From assembly GCA_000611775.1 (NCBI GenBank), contig KK106981.1:5912312-5976311 (forward strand): a stretch of 64,000 bases of DNA. Reading direction: 5' to 3'. Positions 1 to 10,555 of this stretch are shown in pieces (positions within the stretch are counted from its first letter, which is position 1; each line of letters starts with the position of its first letter). The translations under genes were made by a program, and so were the position numbers. The DNA comes from Umbilicaria muhlenbergii. Lineage: Eukaryota; Ascomycota; Lecanoromycetes; Umbilicariales; Umbilicariaceae. Under the pieces are notes generated by a model, which did no database searches, was not told where the DNA came from, and worked only from the letters and a program-made list of their open reading frames with translations.

Positions 1-1474
1 ATGTTGATGCTTTGCAGACTCATTTAATTAATGAAGCTCATTCAACACCTGTGATGACACACTCAGGCAAGATTAAGATGGCAAAGCTGTTGTTAATTCA
101 ATATTACTGATCAGGTCTGTTAAATGACTGTTCAGTTTTTATTTCAAACTGCTGAACATGCTGTTGAATGCATGTACTTTAAGACAAAACCTCAGGCCTA
201 CTTCACTCTTTATTAATTGAAGATAAGTGCTGACAGCATGTCTCATTCAACTTTAAATTCTTCTCACAGGACAAGAAAGGCTTTGATAACATATTTATCA
301 TTATTGATTACTTTAAAAAAAGGGCTTTCTCACTGTCATGTCAGAAGATAGTTACAGCAGCTTAAGTTATGCAATTGTATTATAAGTACATCTGAAGAAT
401 CTATGAAACACCTGAGACAACAACATTGAACTGAGGATCTCAGTTCATCTCAGCATTTATGAATGAACTCTGCAAGCTTGTGAGGGTAAAGCAAAAGCTT
501 TCAACAGCATATCACTCACAAATGAATGAAAGCACTGAGATATTAAATCAGTACATCAATCAACAGCTCTGCCTCTTCATGAATTACTTTCAAAACAACT
601 GATCAGACCTTTTATCAATAATGAATTTCACTCAAGTGATTCTCATTCATGAGTTCACAGGCATGTCACCTTATGAGTTAAAACTGAGACAAATTCCTCA
701 TTTACACTTTCATTGAAAAGAGTGAATGCAATCCTTAAACATCATAAGAGAGCAATTAACAAGAGAAGAAGCTCAAACCTTCATTATTAAAGCTCATGAC
801 ACAATTAAATGAGCAAAGGAAAACCTGAAACAGGCTTAAAATAAGATGACAGATTAAGTAAATAAGCACTGAAGAAAATTAAACTTCTTCATTGAAGACT
901 GAGTTTATGTTACTCAAAAGGGTTGAATCACTGAAAGATTTAACTTAAAGTTGAATCATCAAGTGACAGGCTTTTATTGAATTCTCAGCATGAAAGATCA
1001 CTTCTATGTTCTGAAGTTATCTGAACACATGAAGATGAACAACATCTTTCATGCTGATTATTTAAGGAAAGTGATGAATGACTCAATGTTGAATCAAATT
1101 CAGGACTCAGAGTTGTTAACTGAAGTTAATGATCAACTTGAGTACACAGTGAAAATTTTTTTAACAAGTCAGATCTGCAACAACATCCTGTAATATCAAA
1201 TGACTTGAGAGGAATATGATTTAAACTCAGAATGATATGATGCTGTTGACTTTATAGAGTCACCTTAAAAGGTAAAAGATTATCATAACACTTATCTGAA
1301 CAGAGTGAAGCCACTGAGGAGGTTACAAGTTTGATTAAATGCTTACAAGTCAGGTGAAGAGCTGAACCTGATGAATGAAGACAACATGACAATCAATAAA
1401 GAATTCAAGAGACAGTCAAGATGAAAGATTTAAGATGAAAACTGAGGACAATCCTTCTGTCTGAAGAGGAATGA
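1..1474 (+). mobile_element. Ty3/Gypsy chromodomain retrotransposon, 3' part of pol, decayed
   Basis: Conceptual translation with stops ignored gives an H2C2 integrase zinc finger (about 30-170), the integrase core (about 270-640), and a C-terminal chromodomain (about 1,160-1,340) followed by the proline/arginine-rich tail usual in fungal chromoviruses. The first catalytic Asp is kept in an IDYF context. The second has become Asn, followed by TGA where Arg is expected, and the Glu is kept in STEILNQ. Trp positions read TGA throughout. The element is cut by the window start, so gag, protease and reverse transcriptase lie outside if they exist. The product would have inserted element cDNA into the genome. 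This copy cannot encode it. Confidence 0.85.
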
Positions 1475-1681
1475 TGTTATGACATGATCAATTAACACTG
1501 ATAAATATTAAACTACCTGATGTTAAATTAAATTGAGACTAGTGTGTCTTGACATCTTGACATTTATGTCATGACTGCACTCACAAGACTGCTTTCTTCT
1601 TTGTACTTTTTTAAGTTCAAATAATTCACCTCTTGCAATGATTTTAAGCCTGCTTATGAAGTGAAATAATTAACTGTAACA
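1475..1681 (+). repeat. putative LTR of the preceding Gypsy element
   Basis: The segment starts TGTTATGAC, the same nine bases that open the two better-defined LTRs at 10,151 and 15,832-16,238. It follows a purine-rich tract (CTGAAGAGGAATGA) and could end in CTGTAACA. Its length would be about 207 bp. The second LTR is outside the window, so the 3' boundary is a guess from the TG...CA rule. Confidence 0.45.
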
Positions 1682-1879
1682 CATTAACTGCTGAGCTTAA
1701 TTGTAAAGTTCTTAAAAAGCATCACTCCCCCTCTGTCTTTTTATCTCAGTTTTTTTTTTGTCTTTCAACCTTAGTCTTTGAGGCTTAATCTTTTATCAGA
1801 GTTAGTTTTTATGTTCTTCAAAACACTCTTTAAGTTTGAGCATGACTGAACATGATCTGACTGCATGATCATCATCATT

Positions 1880-3571
1880 GATTCTGAATTTTTGAATTTT
1901 CACTGTTTAGCATATTTTTCTTCACTTTTCTTATTCTTTATGATTGACCATCTTGATTTTTATGTTTCAGAGTTACCCCTGGTAATTTCTAATGACTTAA
2001 TAAGATCATATGTTGAAATTCTCCTTTCTTCAACCCCTGAGGAACAAGACTGCTCAGGCTGTTACTGATGTCATGACCTCATGATTCTTCTTTTCAGGCT
2101 CACTCAAGATTCTTCAATGTGATAATGATGATGAATTCAAAGGCTGTCTCTTGATATTCATTTGACGTCATGGTGTTGTGGTTGTCAATGGGAATTCATG
2201 AAAGCCAATCACTCAGGGGCTTGTTGAGCAGGTCAATGAAACTGTGAAGTCAAGAATTCAAGGCTGACTTGAGGAGAATCAGACAACTGAGTGAGCTAAT
2301 GATTTGCTTGAGATTGTTTAATCAATCAATACAATGCAGCATTCTGTTACAAAGCTTTGTCCTTACCAGCTGATGTTCAGAAATCAAATGCCATATTTAG
2401 GTCTCAACAACTGACTTCTTCATGATGATTATGCAGTTGCCTCTGTCTTTAATGAAGATGACAATTCACCTGACAATGAAGGCAGTATCAATTTTTAAAC
2501 TCATGTGAAGTGATCCTTTCTTGAAGATGAAGATCAGGACAGTCTATGAGGAGCAGAACTCCCTGAAGACTTAATTCACAGTGTGATTAAAACACCTTCC
2601 TTTTCACTTTCTTCTACAGTTCAAGTGAAGCTCACTGTTATTGAGGCTAATCCTTCAAGCAGCTTTCAGGCACTACAACAGGCTTAAATTAACAATCCTC
2701 TTCAGTTTCACCCTCACAACACCAATACTGCGGTTTCATCCTCAATATTCTCTGGCAATGAGACTCCTTTTTCATCATTTCTTGTCATGAAATCTTCATC
2801 CTCATTGTCATCCTCAGCTTCACAGCAGGCCTCAACATTCACATTTACTTCAGAGCTGTCTTCTTCTGCAGAGGCAATTGCTATGAATCATGCTCAGAGA
2901 CAGCCTGGCATTGATATTCAGCAAATCAAGGCCTGAGAACGGCTAAAGTTCAACTGCAAGTGAATGGTGAAGATGTATAGCAAGAAACATAAGCTCAAGG
3001 TTTACAGTTCTGAAGTCATTGTGACAATCAAGGTCCCTGAAATTGATAAAGCAAGCTCAACAGACGCTCCTCAAATCCACGCTCAGGTTATAAGTCAAAG
3101 GTGGAATCTGTACTGACTTCAGACCAAGCATGGCATACTTGCTTAAATGTACAGCATTGAAGATTTAGGAGTGGTTCCTGCTTCACTGACAGAGACTATT
3201 CATATTCTGGATAATCACGCTCAAATTACATTATGAACGGCTGCTTGAATGAAGTCCACAGCCAGTATGATGCAGATATGTTGCCGCTGCAAGAAGCTTC
3301 CTTGCAATTCAAAGTGTTGTCAGTGTCATAAAGCAGGTCAGTTGCAAGATTTTTACTTTTCTATTAAGCTGACTTCTATTCCATAGGCAAAAAATGCACT
3401 ATATACTGCCACGGAGCTGGTTCTGAGAATGGAATGTGCAGTAATCTGGCAGACGGCCCTGATTTCAATCAGATGACAATGATTGAGCGGCCTCAAGTGA
3501 AGGAAGACAATGATGAAAGCAGTGACAGAGACACTGAGGGTGATACTACAGATGAAGACATGAAGACATAA
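1880..3571 (+). pseudogene. KRBA2-like integrase transposon gene with one intron, decayed
   Basis: Ignoring stops, 1,940-2,480 reads as a DDE integrase core: an LRNKTAQAV block, then ILQCDN (second Asp), then GLVEQ (Glu) and a tail typical of KRAB-A-domain-protein-2-like integrases. A basic, Ser-rich linker follows. After it comes the family's C-terminal domain with VTIKVP and a Cys/His-rich cluster (CCRCKK...CCQCHKAG). A clean intron, 3,337-3,386, runs from GTCAG through GCTGAC to CCATAG. Splicing it continues the Cys cluster (KKCTIYCHGAG) to a TAA at 3,569-3,571. The intron argues for a DNA transposon or host gene rather than a retroelement. The 3' half keeps more CG than its surroundings. 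The family call is confident; the element's ends were not found. Confidence 0.75.
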
Positions 3572-4564
3572 AGTGTGTGTTGTTTTTATGTTTCAAGTTT
3601 ACCCCTTATGAATGATTTCATTGCGCAATACTAACTTTTCAGTAGTTTCCTCAAACTGTGATTGACACACCCTCCTCATCAATTGTCAACCATGAACTGT
3701 GAGACTTTATAACTTTATGAGGGTCTAGATACTAGTCATATCTACGGCTGAGAAGGGTGAGATAAAGGGTGAAGGCCTTGAGTAGCAGTTCTGTGAGGGG
3801 GTGTCAAAAGTTTGAGAATTTCTGCTTTTTGAGGACATTGTCACAGCTTTCCTTTGTACCTAAGGTTCAAATCTTCATGAATGATACATTCATATGTGTT
3901 TCAACCTTACTCAAGCTGCCATGCCTGTCGCCTGTGATATGATGAGTAAATAATGTAATATCTCATTGCCCTGATCTTGCCTGGTACAAAGTGAAATAGG
4001 GGTAATTCTACAATATGATTTGTTTGATTTGGCCTCTTGCCCGCTGCTAGGTTACAATGATTTCTATTATATTCATACATTTCAAGACAATTCAATAAGG
4101 TGTGGATTTTTAATGAATTTCTTTCTACTGAAGTTCATGGATTTCAACATCAAAGTCAGTGTTACAGCTGAGTATTGATTCAAATCTTATCAAAAGGTTT
4201 CAATATCAATAATCAGAATAAAGACATATGTTAAAAATCTCTAGCAGAGTTCTAAGACTCCTGTCACAGTGACTCATTTCTCTCCGCCCCCTCAAACCCC
4301 CCTCACCCCCTAAAAAAAACTTTCATGAGTGATATTGAGCCTGTTTCAAGCCTGTTCAAGCTAGTTTCAACACACATAACATAACTCTATGAGCTGAATC
4401 CATTTCTGAAGTCAGAAGTCTGAATTTCTAAGTTTCAGGATTTAATATTAAATGTTGTTCAGTTGACCCTGTTTCAAGCTCTAAGGGATAAACACTCCTC
4501 ATTTCAACCTCAGGCCTTCACCACGTCAGTGTTGATTACAGCAGGTAGTAGACAATGTTAATAA
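3572..4564. other. no gene recognised
   Basis: This is an AT-rich spacer between the integrase remnant and the zinc-finger ORF. There are short C-runs near 4,280-4,315 and a G-run near 3,800. No coding similarity, tandem repeat or clear terminal inverted repeat was seen. A 62-codon frame on the minus strand at 3,907-4,095 is not convincing. Confidence 0.5.
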
Positions 4565-5674
4565 TTATAATAAGCAGGTGAGACTCCCTGAATAGGCAAT
4601 TCTGAGCTCACTTTTGGTATTATAATTGTTAAAGAAAAGAGTTTGCACTCTTTCTAAACAAGAAGCAATCTCAGAATCAGTCTGATAAAGTATAGAAGTC
4701 TCAATAGAGTCTGCAGTTCTCATAATAAAACACAAGAACTGAGACATAATATTGAAATACTTCTTAAAAGAAGTCTGCTTTTGCACTGTTTTAAATCTCT
4801 TCAGAGTAGTTCTGTTGAGTTCAAAACAGTTTAACACATTTAAGTGCTGTCTTTGCAGTGTCTGTACTCTCACTGAAGCATGTAATAAAACAGCTTCTAA
4901 AGTCTGACAAAGAGAATGCAGAGTATCAGACTTATCACAGCTTAAAACACTGTCAGATAATACTTTAATGTCTCTCTTATGAAGAAACTTTAAGTAATTA
5001 GTCTGCATCTGAAAAGCAGACATTTCAGACTTAGAATGATTTAATTGCATCACAGAAGATTTCTCTGCAATTAATGTCTTTCTTTCAGTGTATGTGTGTA
5101 AGAACTGATTGACTGCTTCTTGCATAACAGAGTCTGATTGTATAACAGCAGATTCAATATTATTAACATCAGAAATAATAACTTCTTCAGAAGAAGATGC
5201 ATTATTTGAAGTAACAATAAAAAATCTTCTGTTTAACTCAAGACTTTGTGCAGAAAGATCAGTAACAGAAATGTTCTCATAATGAGTCTCATGATTACTT
5301 TGAGCATGTCTTAAAATGTTCTGTCTACTGAGAAAAACCTTTCTGCAGTCACTGACAGTACATTGAAAAGCATGAGAGTAAGTTCTCAACTCTGAGAAAG
5401 CAGAAAGAGAGGGTTGTTGTAATAACTGCAAAATTACATTATCATGTGAATTAAGTTCAAGCTGAGAATAATGCTGAACAACAGATTGATGTACAGCTTT
5501 ATCAGCTTTTACAGCAATCAAGTGAGACTTAATATGCTGTGAAAGCTGTGAAGACTGCACGGAAATCTGACACTCAGCACACATCAACAGCTTAAACTCA
5601 GCATAATAATGTAATACAGTATCAAGAGCGGTGATAGCTGCAGAGACAGTAGAAATTTGAGCAGACATTCTCAA
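4565..5674 (-). CDS. intact C2H2 zinc-finger ORF, OrsD (DUF3505)-like
   Basis: An uninterrupted 369-codon frame lies inside otherwise stop-riddled DNA. Residues about 31-50 form a C2H2-like finger (CAEC...HIKSH). Residues about 104-130 form a second, CTVSDC...HAQSNH. This arrangement resembles the N-terminal region of fungal OrsD-type zinc-finger proteins, which can sit in mobile or subtelomeric DNA; that comparison is from memory. The protein has no Trp, one Pro and one Gly, and is rich in Ser, Gln and Leu. That is what loss of TGG, CCA and GGA codons would leave. It may be expressed, or it may have stayed open by chance because few of its codons could mutate to stops. No downstream helicase or partner domain was recognised. 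The assignment to a functional gene is uncertain. Confidence 0.5.
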   Translation of the reverse strand: MRMSAQISTVSAAITALDTVLHYYAEFKLLMCAECQISVQSSQLSQHIKSHLIAVKADKAVHQSVVQHYSQLELNSHDNVILQLLQQPSLSAFSELRTYSHAFQCTVSDCRKVFLSRQNILRHAQSNHETHYENISVTDLSAQSLELNRRFFIVTSNNASSSEEVIISDVNNIESAVIQSDSVMQEAVNQFLHTYTERKTLIAEKSSVMQLNHSKSEMSAFQMQTNYLKFLHKRDIKVLSDSVLSCDKSDTLHSLCQTLEAVLLHASVRVQTLQRQHLNVLNCFELNRTTLKRFKTVQKQTSFKKYFNIMSQFLCFIMRTADSIETSILYQTDSEIASCLERVQTLFFNNYNTKSELRIAYSGSLTCLL

Positions 5675-5812
5675 TGTAGTAATTCTTTAAAGAATATACT
5701 GAAAGGATACAAATATTATGTGATAAACAAATTTCAGCAAATATAAAAGCAGTAAAGTAATATGATATATGAGAGTACTTAGTCTGTGATGTGTGAAGAG
5801 TGTGCAGTAATA

Positions 5813-5875
5813 AGAGTGTGTGATAATATGTGTGTGTGTGAGAGTATGTGTGTGTGTGACAGTGTAAGTGTAGAT
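5813..5875. repeat. imperfect TG-rich microsatellite
   Basis: Two runs of alternating TG separated by GAGAGTA lie upstream of the zinc-finger ORF. The tract is short and degenerate, with no other feature. Confidence 0.6.
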
Positions 5876-5989
5876 GTAATATCTAAAGAGTCAAGTTCAA
5901 AGTTAGAAAAAATTCTCGCAGTCATAGACTGAAAGGTTGACATGACAACCTTAAATGCTAAGATAAGATAAGATTGAACATCAATATTT

Positions 5990-7242
5990 CTTTAACATAA
6001 ACTTGTCTTTTTTGTACAGCAATGAGTTCTACAGTTATAACAATAGTTTCAGTGTATGAATTATGCAGCTTAATGAGCTTTATAAGTCTGTCATATAAAG
6101 TTTTATTATAACTGATGAGGTGTCAAAGTTATGCGTGTTGTAAGTGTGTATATGCTGAACTTTTTGCGACCGCTGTACAGAAGGTTGAGAAGAACATCAA
6201 CATTTTCAAAGCAAAAAACTTAACATTTTTATACAGTAATAACTTCTATAGTTATAACAATTCTTTCAGTTTAAGAACTACTCAGTTTAATGAGCTCTAC
6301 AACTGTCTCATATAACATTTTATCATAACTGCTGACGTGTTAAAGTTATGTGTGTTGTAAGTGTGTATATACTCAACTTTTTTGCGACCGCTGTACTGTA
6401 TAAAGGGAAGAACATCAATATTTTCAGAGCACAAACTTGTCTTTTTTGTACAACAGTGAGTTCTTCAGATATGATAATACTTTCAGTGTAAGAACTACTC
6501 ACTTTATTGATCTCTACAATTCTCTCATATAACATTTTATTATAACTGCTGAGGTGTCAATGTTATGTGTGTTGTAAGTGTGTATATACTCAACTTTTTT
6601 GCGACCGCTGTGCTGTATAAAGGGAAGAACATCAACATTTTCAAAGCAAAAAACTTAACATTTTTATACAGTAATAACTTCTATAGTTATAACAATTCTT
6701 TCAGTTTAAGAACTACTCAGTTTAATGAGCTCTACAGTTGTCTCATATAATATTTTATCATAACTGCTGACGTGTTAAAGTTATGTGTGTTGTAAGTGTG
6801 TATATACTCAACTTTTTTGCGACCGCTGTGCTGTATAAAGGGAAGAACATCAACATTTTCAAAGCAAAAAACTTAACATTTTTATACAGTAATAACTTCT
6901 ATAGTTATAACAATTCTTTCAGTTTAAGAACTACTCAGTTTAATGAGCTCTACAGTTGTTTCATATAATATTTTATCATAACTGCTGACGTGTTAAAGTT
7001 ATGTGTGTTGTAAGTGTGTATATACTCAACTTTTTTGCGACCGCTGTGCTGTATAAAGGGAAGAGCATCAACATTTTCAAAGCACAAACTTGTCTTTTTT
7101 GTACAGCAGTGAGTTCTTCAGATATGACAATACTTTCAGTGTAAGAACTCCTCAGTTTATTGATCTCTACAATTCTCTCATATAACATTTTGTCATAACT
7201 GCTGAGGTGTTAAAGTTCTATGTGTTGTAAGTCTTTAAGTGC
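5990..7242. repeat. tandem array of about 217-bp units (five full units plus flanks)
   Basis: Unit starts, marked by a GCTGA(C/G)GTGT-like sequence, are at 6,114, 6,331, 6,548, 6,766, 6,984 and 7,201, giving periods of 217 or 218. All five full units keep GCGACCGCTGT, in a region where CG is otherwise almost absent. Four of the five have TATAAAGGGAAGA directly after it. Two sequence variants alternate: units at 6,114, 6,548 and 6,766 share one middle section, and those at 6,331 and 6,984 share another. A partial unit of the second type precedes the array. The short frames reading across units are by-products of the repetition. The array lies upstream of the minus-strand zinc-finger ORF and runs straight into the 333-bp array. 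Confidence 0.9.
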
Positions 7243-8241
7243 GAAGTTCTGACTCTGAATAGTGAGAAGACCCTGAAAATCAAGACAGAACATCAAAACT
7301 TGAGACTTATTTACATAATTAATAACTTTCTGAGTTCTTAGGATAAAAAGACAGGCAGAACTGCATATTTAAGAACTCAGACTGCTTTATAACTTTCTTC
7401 TTTCAAGCTTCTTTATTCAACATCTCTGTCAACAGTTAAGGTTGGGTACAAGCAATTACAGGGGGTTGGGTACAGTAAGGCTGAAATGGCTGAGAAGTAC
7501 TGAGACTGTGATTTAATATACTCTGTCAGCCTTACTGTACCCACCTGGGTACAGGGTGAGAATTAAGGTTAGTGTGAAGTTCTGACTCTGAATAGTGAGA
7601 AGACCCTGAAAATCAAGACAGAACATCAAAACTTGAGACTTATTTACATAATTAATAACTTTCTGAGTTCTTAGGATAAAAAGACAGGCAGAACTGCATA
7701 TTTAAGAACTCAGACTGCTTTATAACTTTCTTCTTTCAAGCTTCTTTATTCAACATCTCTGTCAACAGTTAAGGTTGGGTACAAGCAATTACAGGGGGTT
7801 GGGTACAGTAAGGCTGAAATGGCTGAGAAGTACTGAGACTGTGATTTAATATACTCTGTCAGCCTTACTGTACCCACCTGGGTACAGGGTGAGAATTAAG
7901 GTTAGTGTGAAGTTCTGACTCTGAATAGTGAGAAGACCCTGAAAATCAAGACAGAACATCAGAACTTGAGACTTATTTACATAATTAATAACTTTCTGAG
8001 TTCTTAGGATAAAAAGACAGGCAGAACTGCATATTTAAGAACTCAGACTGTTTTATAACTTTCTTCTTTCAAGCTTCTTTATTCAACATCTCTGTCAAAA
8101 GTTAAGGTTGGGTACAAGCAATTACAGGGGGTTGGGTACAGTAAGGCTGAAATGGCTGAGAAGTACTGAAACTGTGATACAATATACTCTGTCAGCCTTA
8201 CTGTACCCACCTGGGTACAGGGTGAGAATTAAGGTTAGTGT
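7243..8241. repeat. three tandem 333-bp units with an internal hairpin
   Basis: Copies begin at 7,243, 7,576 and 7,909 and are exactly 333 bp apart, with only a handful of base differences. Each holds a perfect 16-base inverted repeat (GGGTACAGTAAGGCTG and its complement) around a loop of about 45 bases. The inner part can be read as TA plus CAGTAAGGCTG ends, the layout of a tiny TA-flanked inverted-repeat element, though this is only a reading. The last copy joins directly to truncated Gypsy copy A. Confidence 0.92.
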
Positions 8242-10555
8242 TGAAGAATGACAAGTTAACACAACAAGTTCTTCAAAATATCAATGATCATGAAAGCTTT
8301 GAAAAGCAAGAAGGTCTCTTACTTTTTTAAGACTTAATTTATGTGCCAGTCAACCTATGAGAAACACTGATAGAAGAATGTCATTTCAACAAAGTAAATG
8401 AACATCAAGGAGTCAAAAAGACAATGAAATGACTCACATGAATGTACTACTTCTCACAGTTGAGGAAGAAAGTTGAAGAAATTATTTAAAAATGTGATAC
8501 CTGCTGAAAGAATAAAGCAGAACATCATAAGTCATATGAATTATTAAAGTCATCATCAACATCATCATAATCATGATTGAGCATCACACTAAATTTTGTG
8601 ATAAAACTGCCAAAATCAAAAGAACCCCTGATGAAAGTATTATATGATGCAATATTAATTATAACAGATCAACTCATGAAGTATGAATACTTCTTGTCAT
8701 ATAAGAAGTCATCATCAGCAGAAGAACTAATGTACACATTTTTAAAAATTATAACTGTCAATCATGAGCTATCAGAAGAAATAATCTCAGACATAGATAA
8801 ACTCTTCACCTTCAAGTTCTAAAAATCATTAATGAATCAATTAAGAATTCATCACAAGCTGTTCACTGCATATCATCCTCAAATGAATGAACAGACTGAA
8901 TGCTTAAATCAGACATTAAAACAGTACTTACACTGTTATGTCAATTATCAACAAATCAACTGAGTAGAACTCTTACCAGTAGCTCAGTTAACTTACAATA
9001 CAGCAGCAACAGAGTCAACAGGAGTGTCACTGTTTTATGTTAATTACAAGTTCAACTCATCAATGAATGAGGTGAGGAGGCTGATAATAATAACATAAAA
9101 AGCAAAGATACAAGTGAATCACCTAAAGAACCTTCATCAGAAACTTTAATGAGACATAAAATTTACCTCAGAAAAATCAATAATATATCACAATAAGAAA
9201 AGAGATAAGAGACTTACTCTTGAAAAGAAGAATAAAGTATACCTTCTGTGTCACAACATCAAGATGAAGTGATTAAGCAACAAGTTAAATCACAAGAAGC
9301 TGAGATCATTTCACATTTTAAAGAAGAAAGAAAGTATCAACTATGAACTTAAACTTTCATCAGTCATATGAATACACTCAGTATTTCATGTATCTTTACT
9401 TGAATCAGCAGACCTGAAAACATCATTATAAGATAATTCACCTGAGATCAACTCTGAGAGTCAAGATGCTGAGTTCAAAGTAGAGGAAATCTTAAATCAA
9501 CAAGAGATAAATGATGAGCCTCATTATTTGATCAAATGAAAAGGTTATGACATGACAGGGAACACATGAGAATCAGAGGAGAACTTTACTCATTGTTTAA
9601 TAAAGTTACATTAATTTCATCAGAGGAACCTGCTGTCAGTCAGTCATCAAGAATGATGAAGGATTTGAAGAAGTTAAAGAGAAAATTAATAATTTAACTC
9701 TGAGTCAGTTCCTCCTGCTTCAGTTCTTTGATGTTTTAAAGCTCAGTATGAATCAGATCTGTCTGTCACTTCTTTAAAAGAGTAATTTGTTTGTGAAGCC
9801 TCTCTTTCTTCATCTTCAACTTTCACTTTTTAGCAGAGACATCTGTTTTTTTCTTTCATAAATGAAGAAGTTTCTCCCTGACATGATTCAACTCAGCTGA
9901 AGATATTACAAGGTCACAAGCAACATCTGATTAAACATAAGAACTGCAACAGTCAGATTTTAAAAACATAAAATACTCACAGTCATCAGAGACACAGTGA
10001 TGACAAGATCACATGATGAGATTTTTAAAATTAATGATACAGTCAGTCAAGTGAAAGTGATGAATTAAGAATTAAGCAATCTTTCTGCCATCAGAGTAAG
10101 ACATGAGGGGCTTTAATTTCTGAGGATGAAAACCTTGTGAGAGGAGTTAATGTTATGACTTAATCAGAACAGTACTTAAAAGTATGTACTTACAGTGAAC
10201 AGCTGATACTGATCAAAGTGATCAAGGTGAGTAAGAGCTTGAACATCTTGATCATCTTAATCAGAGTGATTGAGCTGTTCAGAGTGATCAAGAGTTTAAT
10301 CATTATAATCACCTCAATCACATGAGTCTCCTAAAGTTTATATAATCACAGGAAGATTCATAGTTAGAAGCTCATGCTCAACTCATGTATTAAATGCAAT
10401 CTCTTAAGTTTATGACTACTAGTTCCCTCACTTGATCATAACTTTAAAAGTTGTTGTCAAGTATAGTTCATTGAATCTTGCTTAATTCATTGAATCATAC
10501 CTATAGTTCACTGAATAATAATATTACTTCAGTCACTATGACATCACCTGTTACA
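8241..10555 (+). mobile_element. Gypsy copy A, 5'-truncated, with its 3' LTR
   Basis: The copy opens in the integrase zinc-finger region. The core follows at about 8,570-9,050, with Asp in TDQ, Asp in SDID and Glu in NEQTECLNQ all retained. A chromodomain lies near 9,470-9,580, where both expected Trp codons are TGA. The piece 8,577-8,822 is still open for 81 codons. The 3' untranslated stretch runs to 10,150 and ends in GAGAGGAGTTAA, a likely polypurine primer, then the LTR. Bases 8,241-9,737 match copy B in inverted orientation with mainly C/T and G/A differences. Everything 5' of the integrase is missing. Confidence 0.88.
10151..10555 (+). repeat. LTR of copy A
   Basis: 405 bp starting TGTTATGACTTAA and ending CACCTGTTACA, so TG...CA. 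It is clearly homologous, in inverted orientation, to 15,832-16,238. Where the two differ they mostly do so by transitions. Confidence 0.88.

Noticed and set aside
1700-3830. Terminal inverted repeats for the KRBA2-like element (C-run near 1,725 and G-run near 3,800)
   Set aside because: The match is short and low complexity, so the element's ends remain unknown.
5990-8241. CRISPR-like or other defence array
   Set aside because: Units of 217 and 333 bp without short repeats and variable spacers, in a eukaryotic genome. These are satellite-type repeats.
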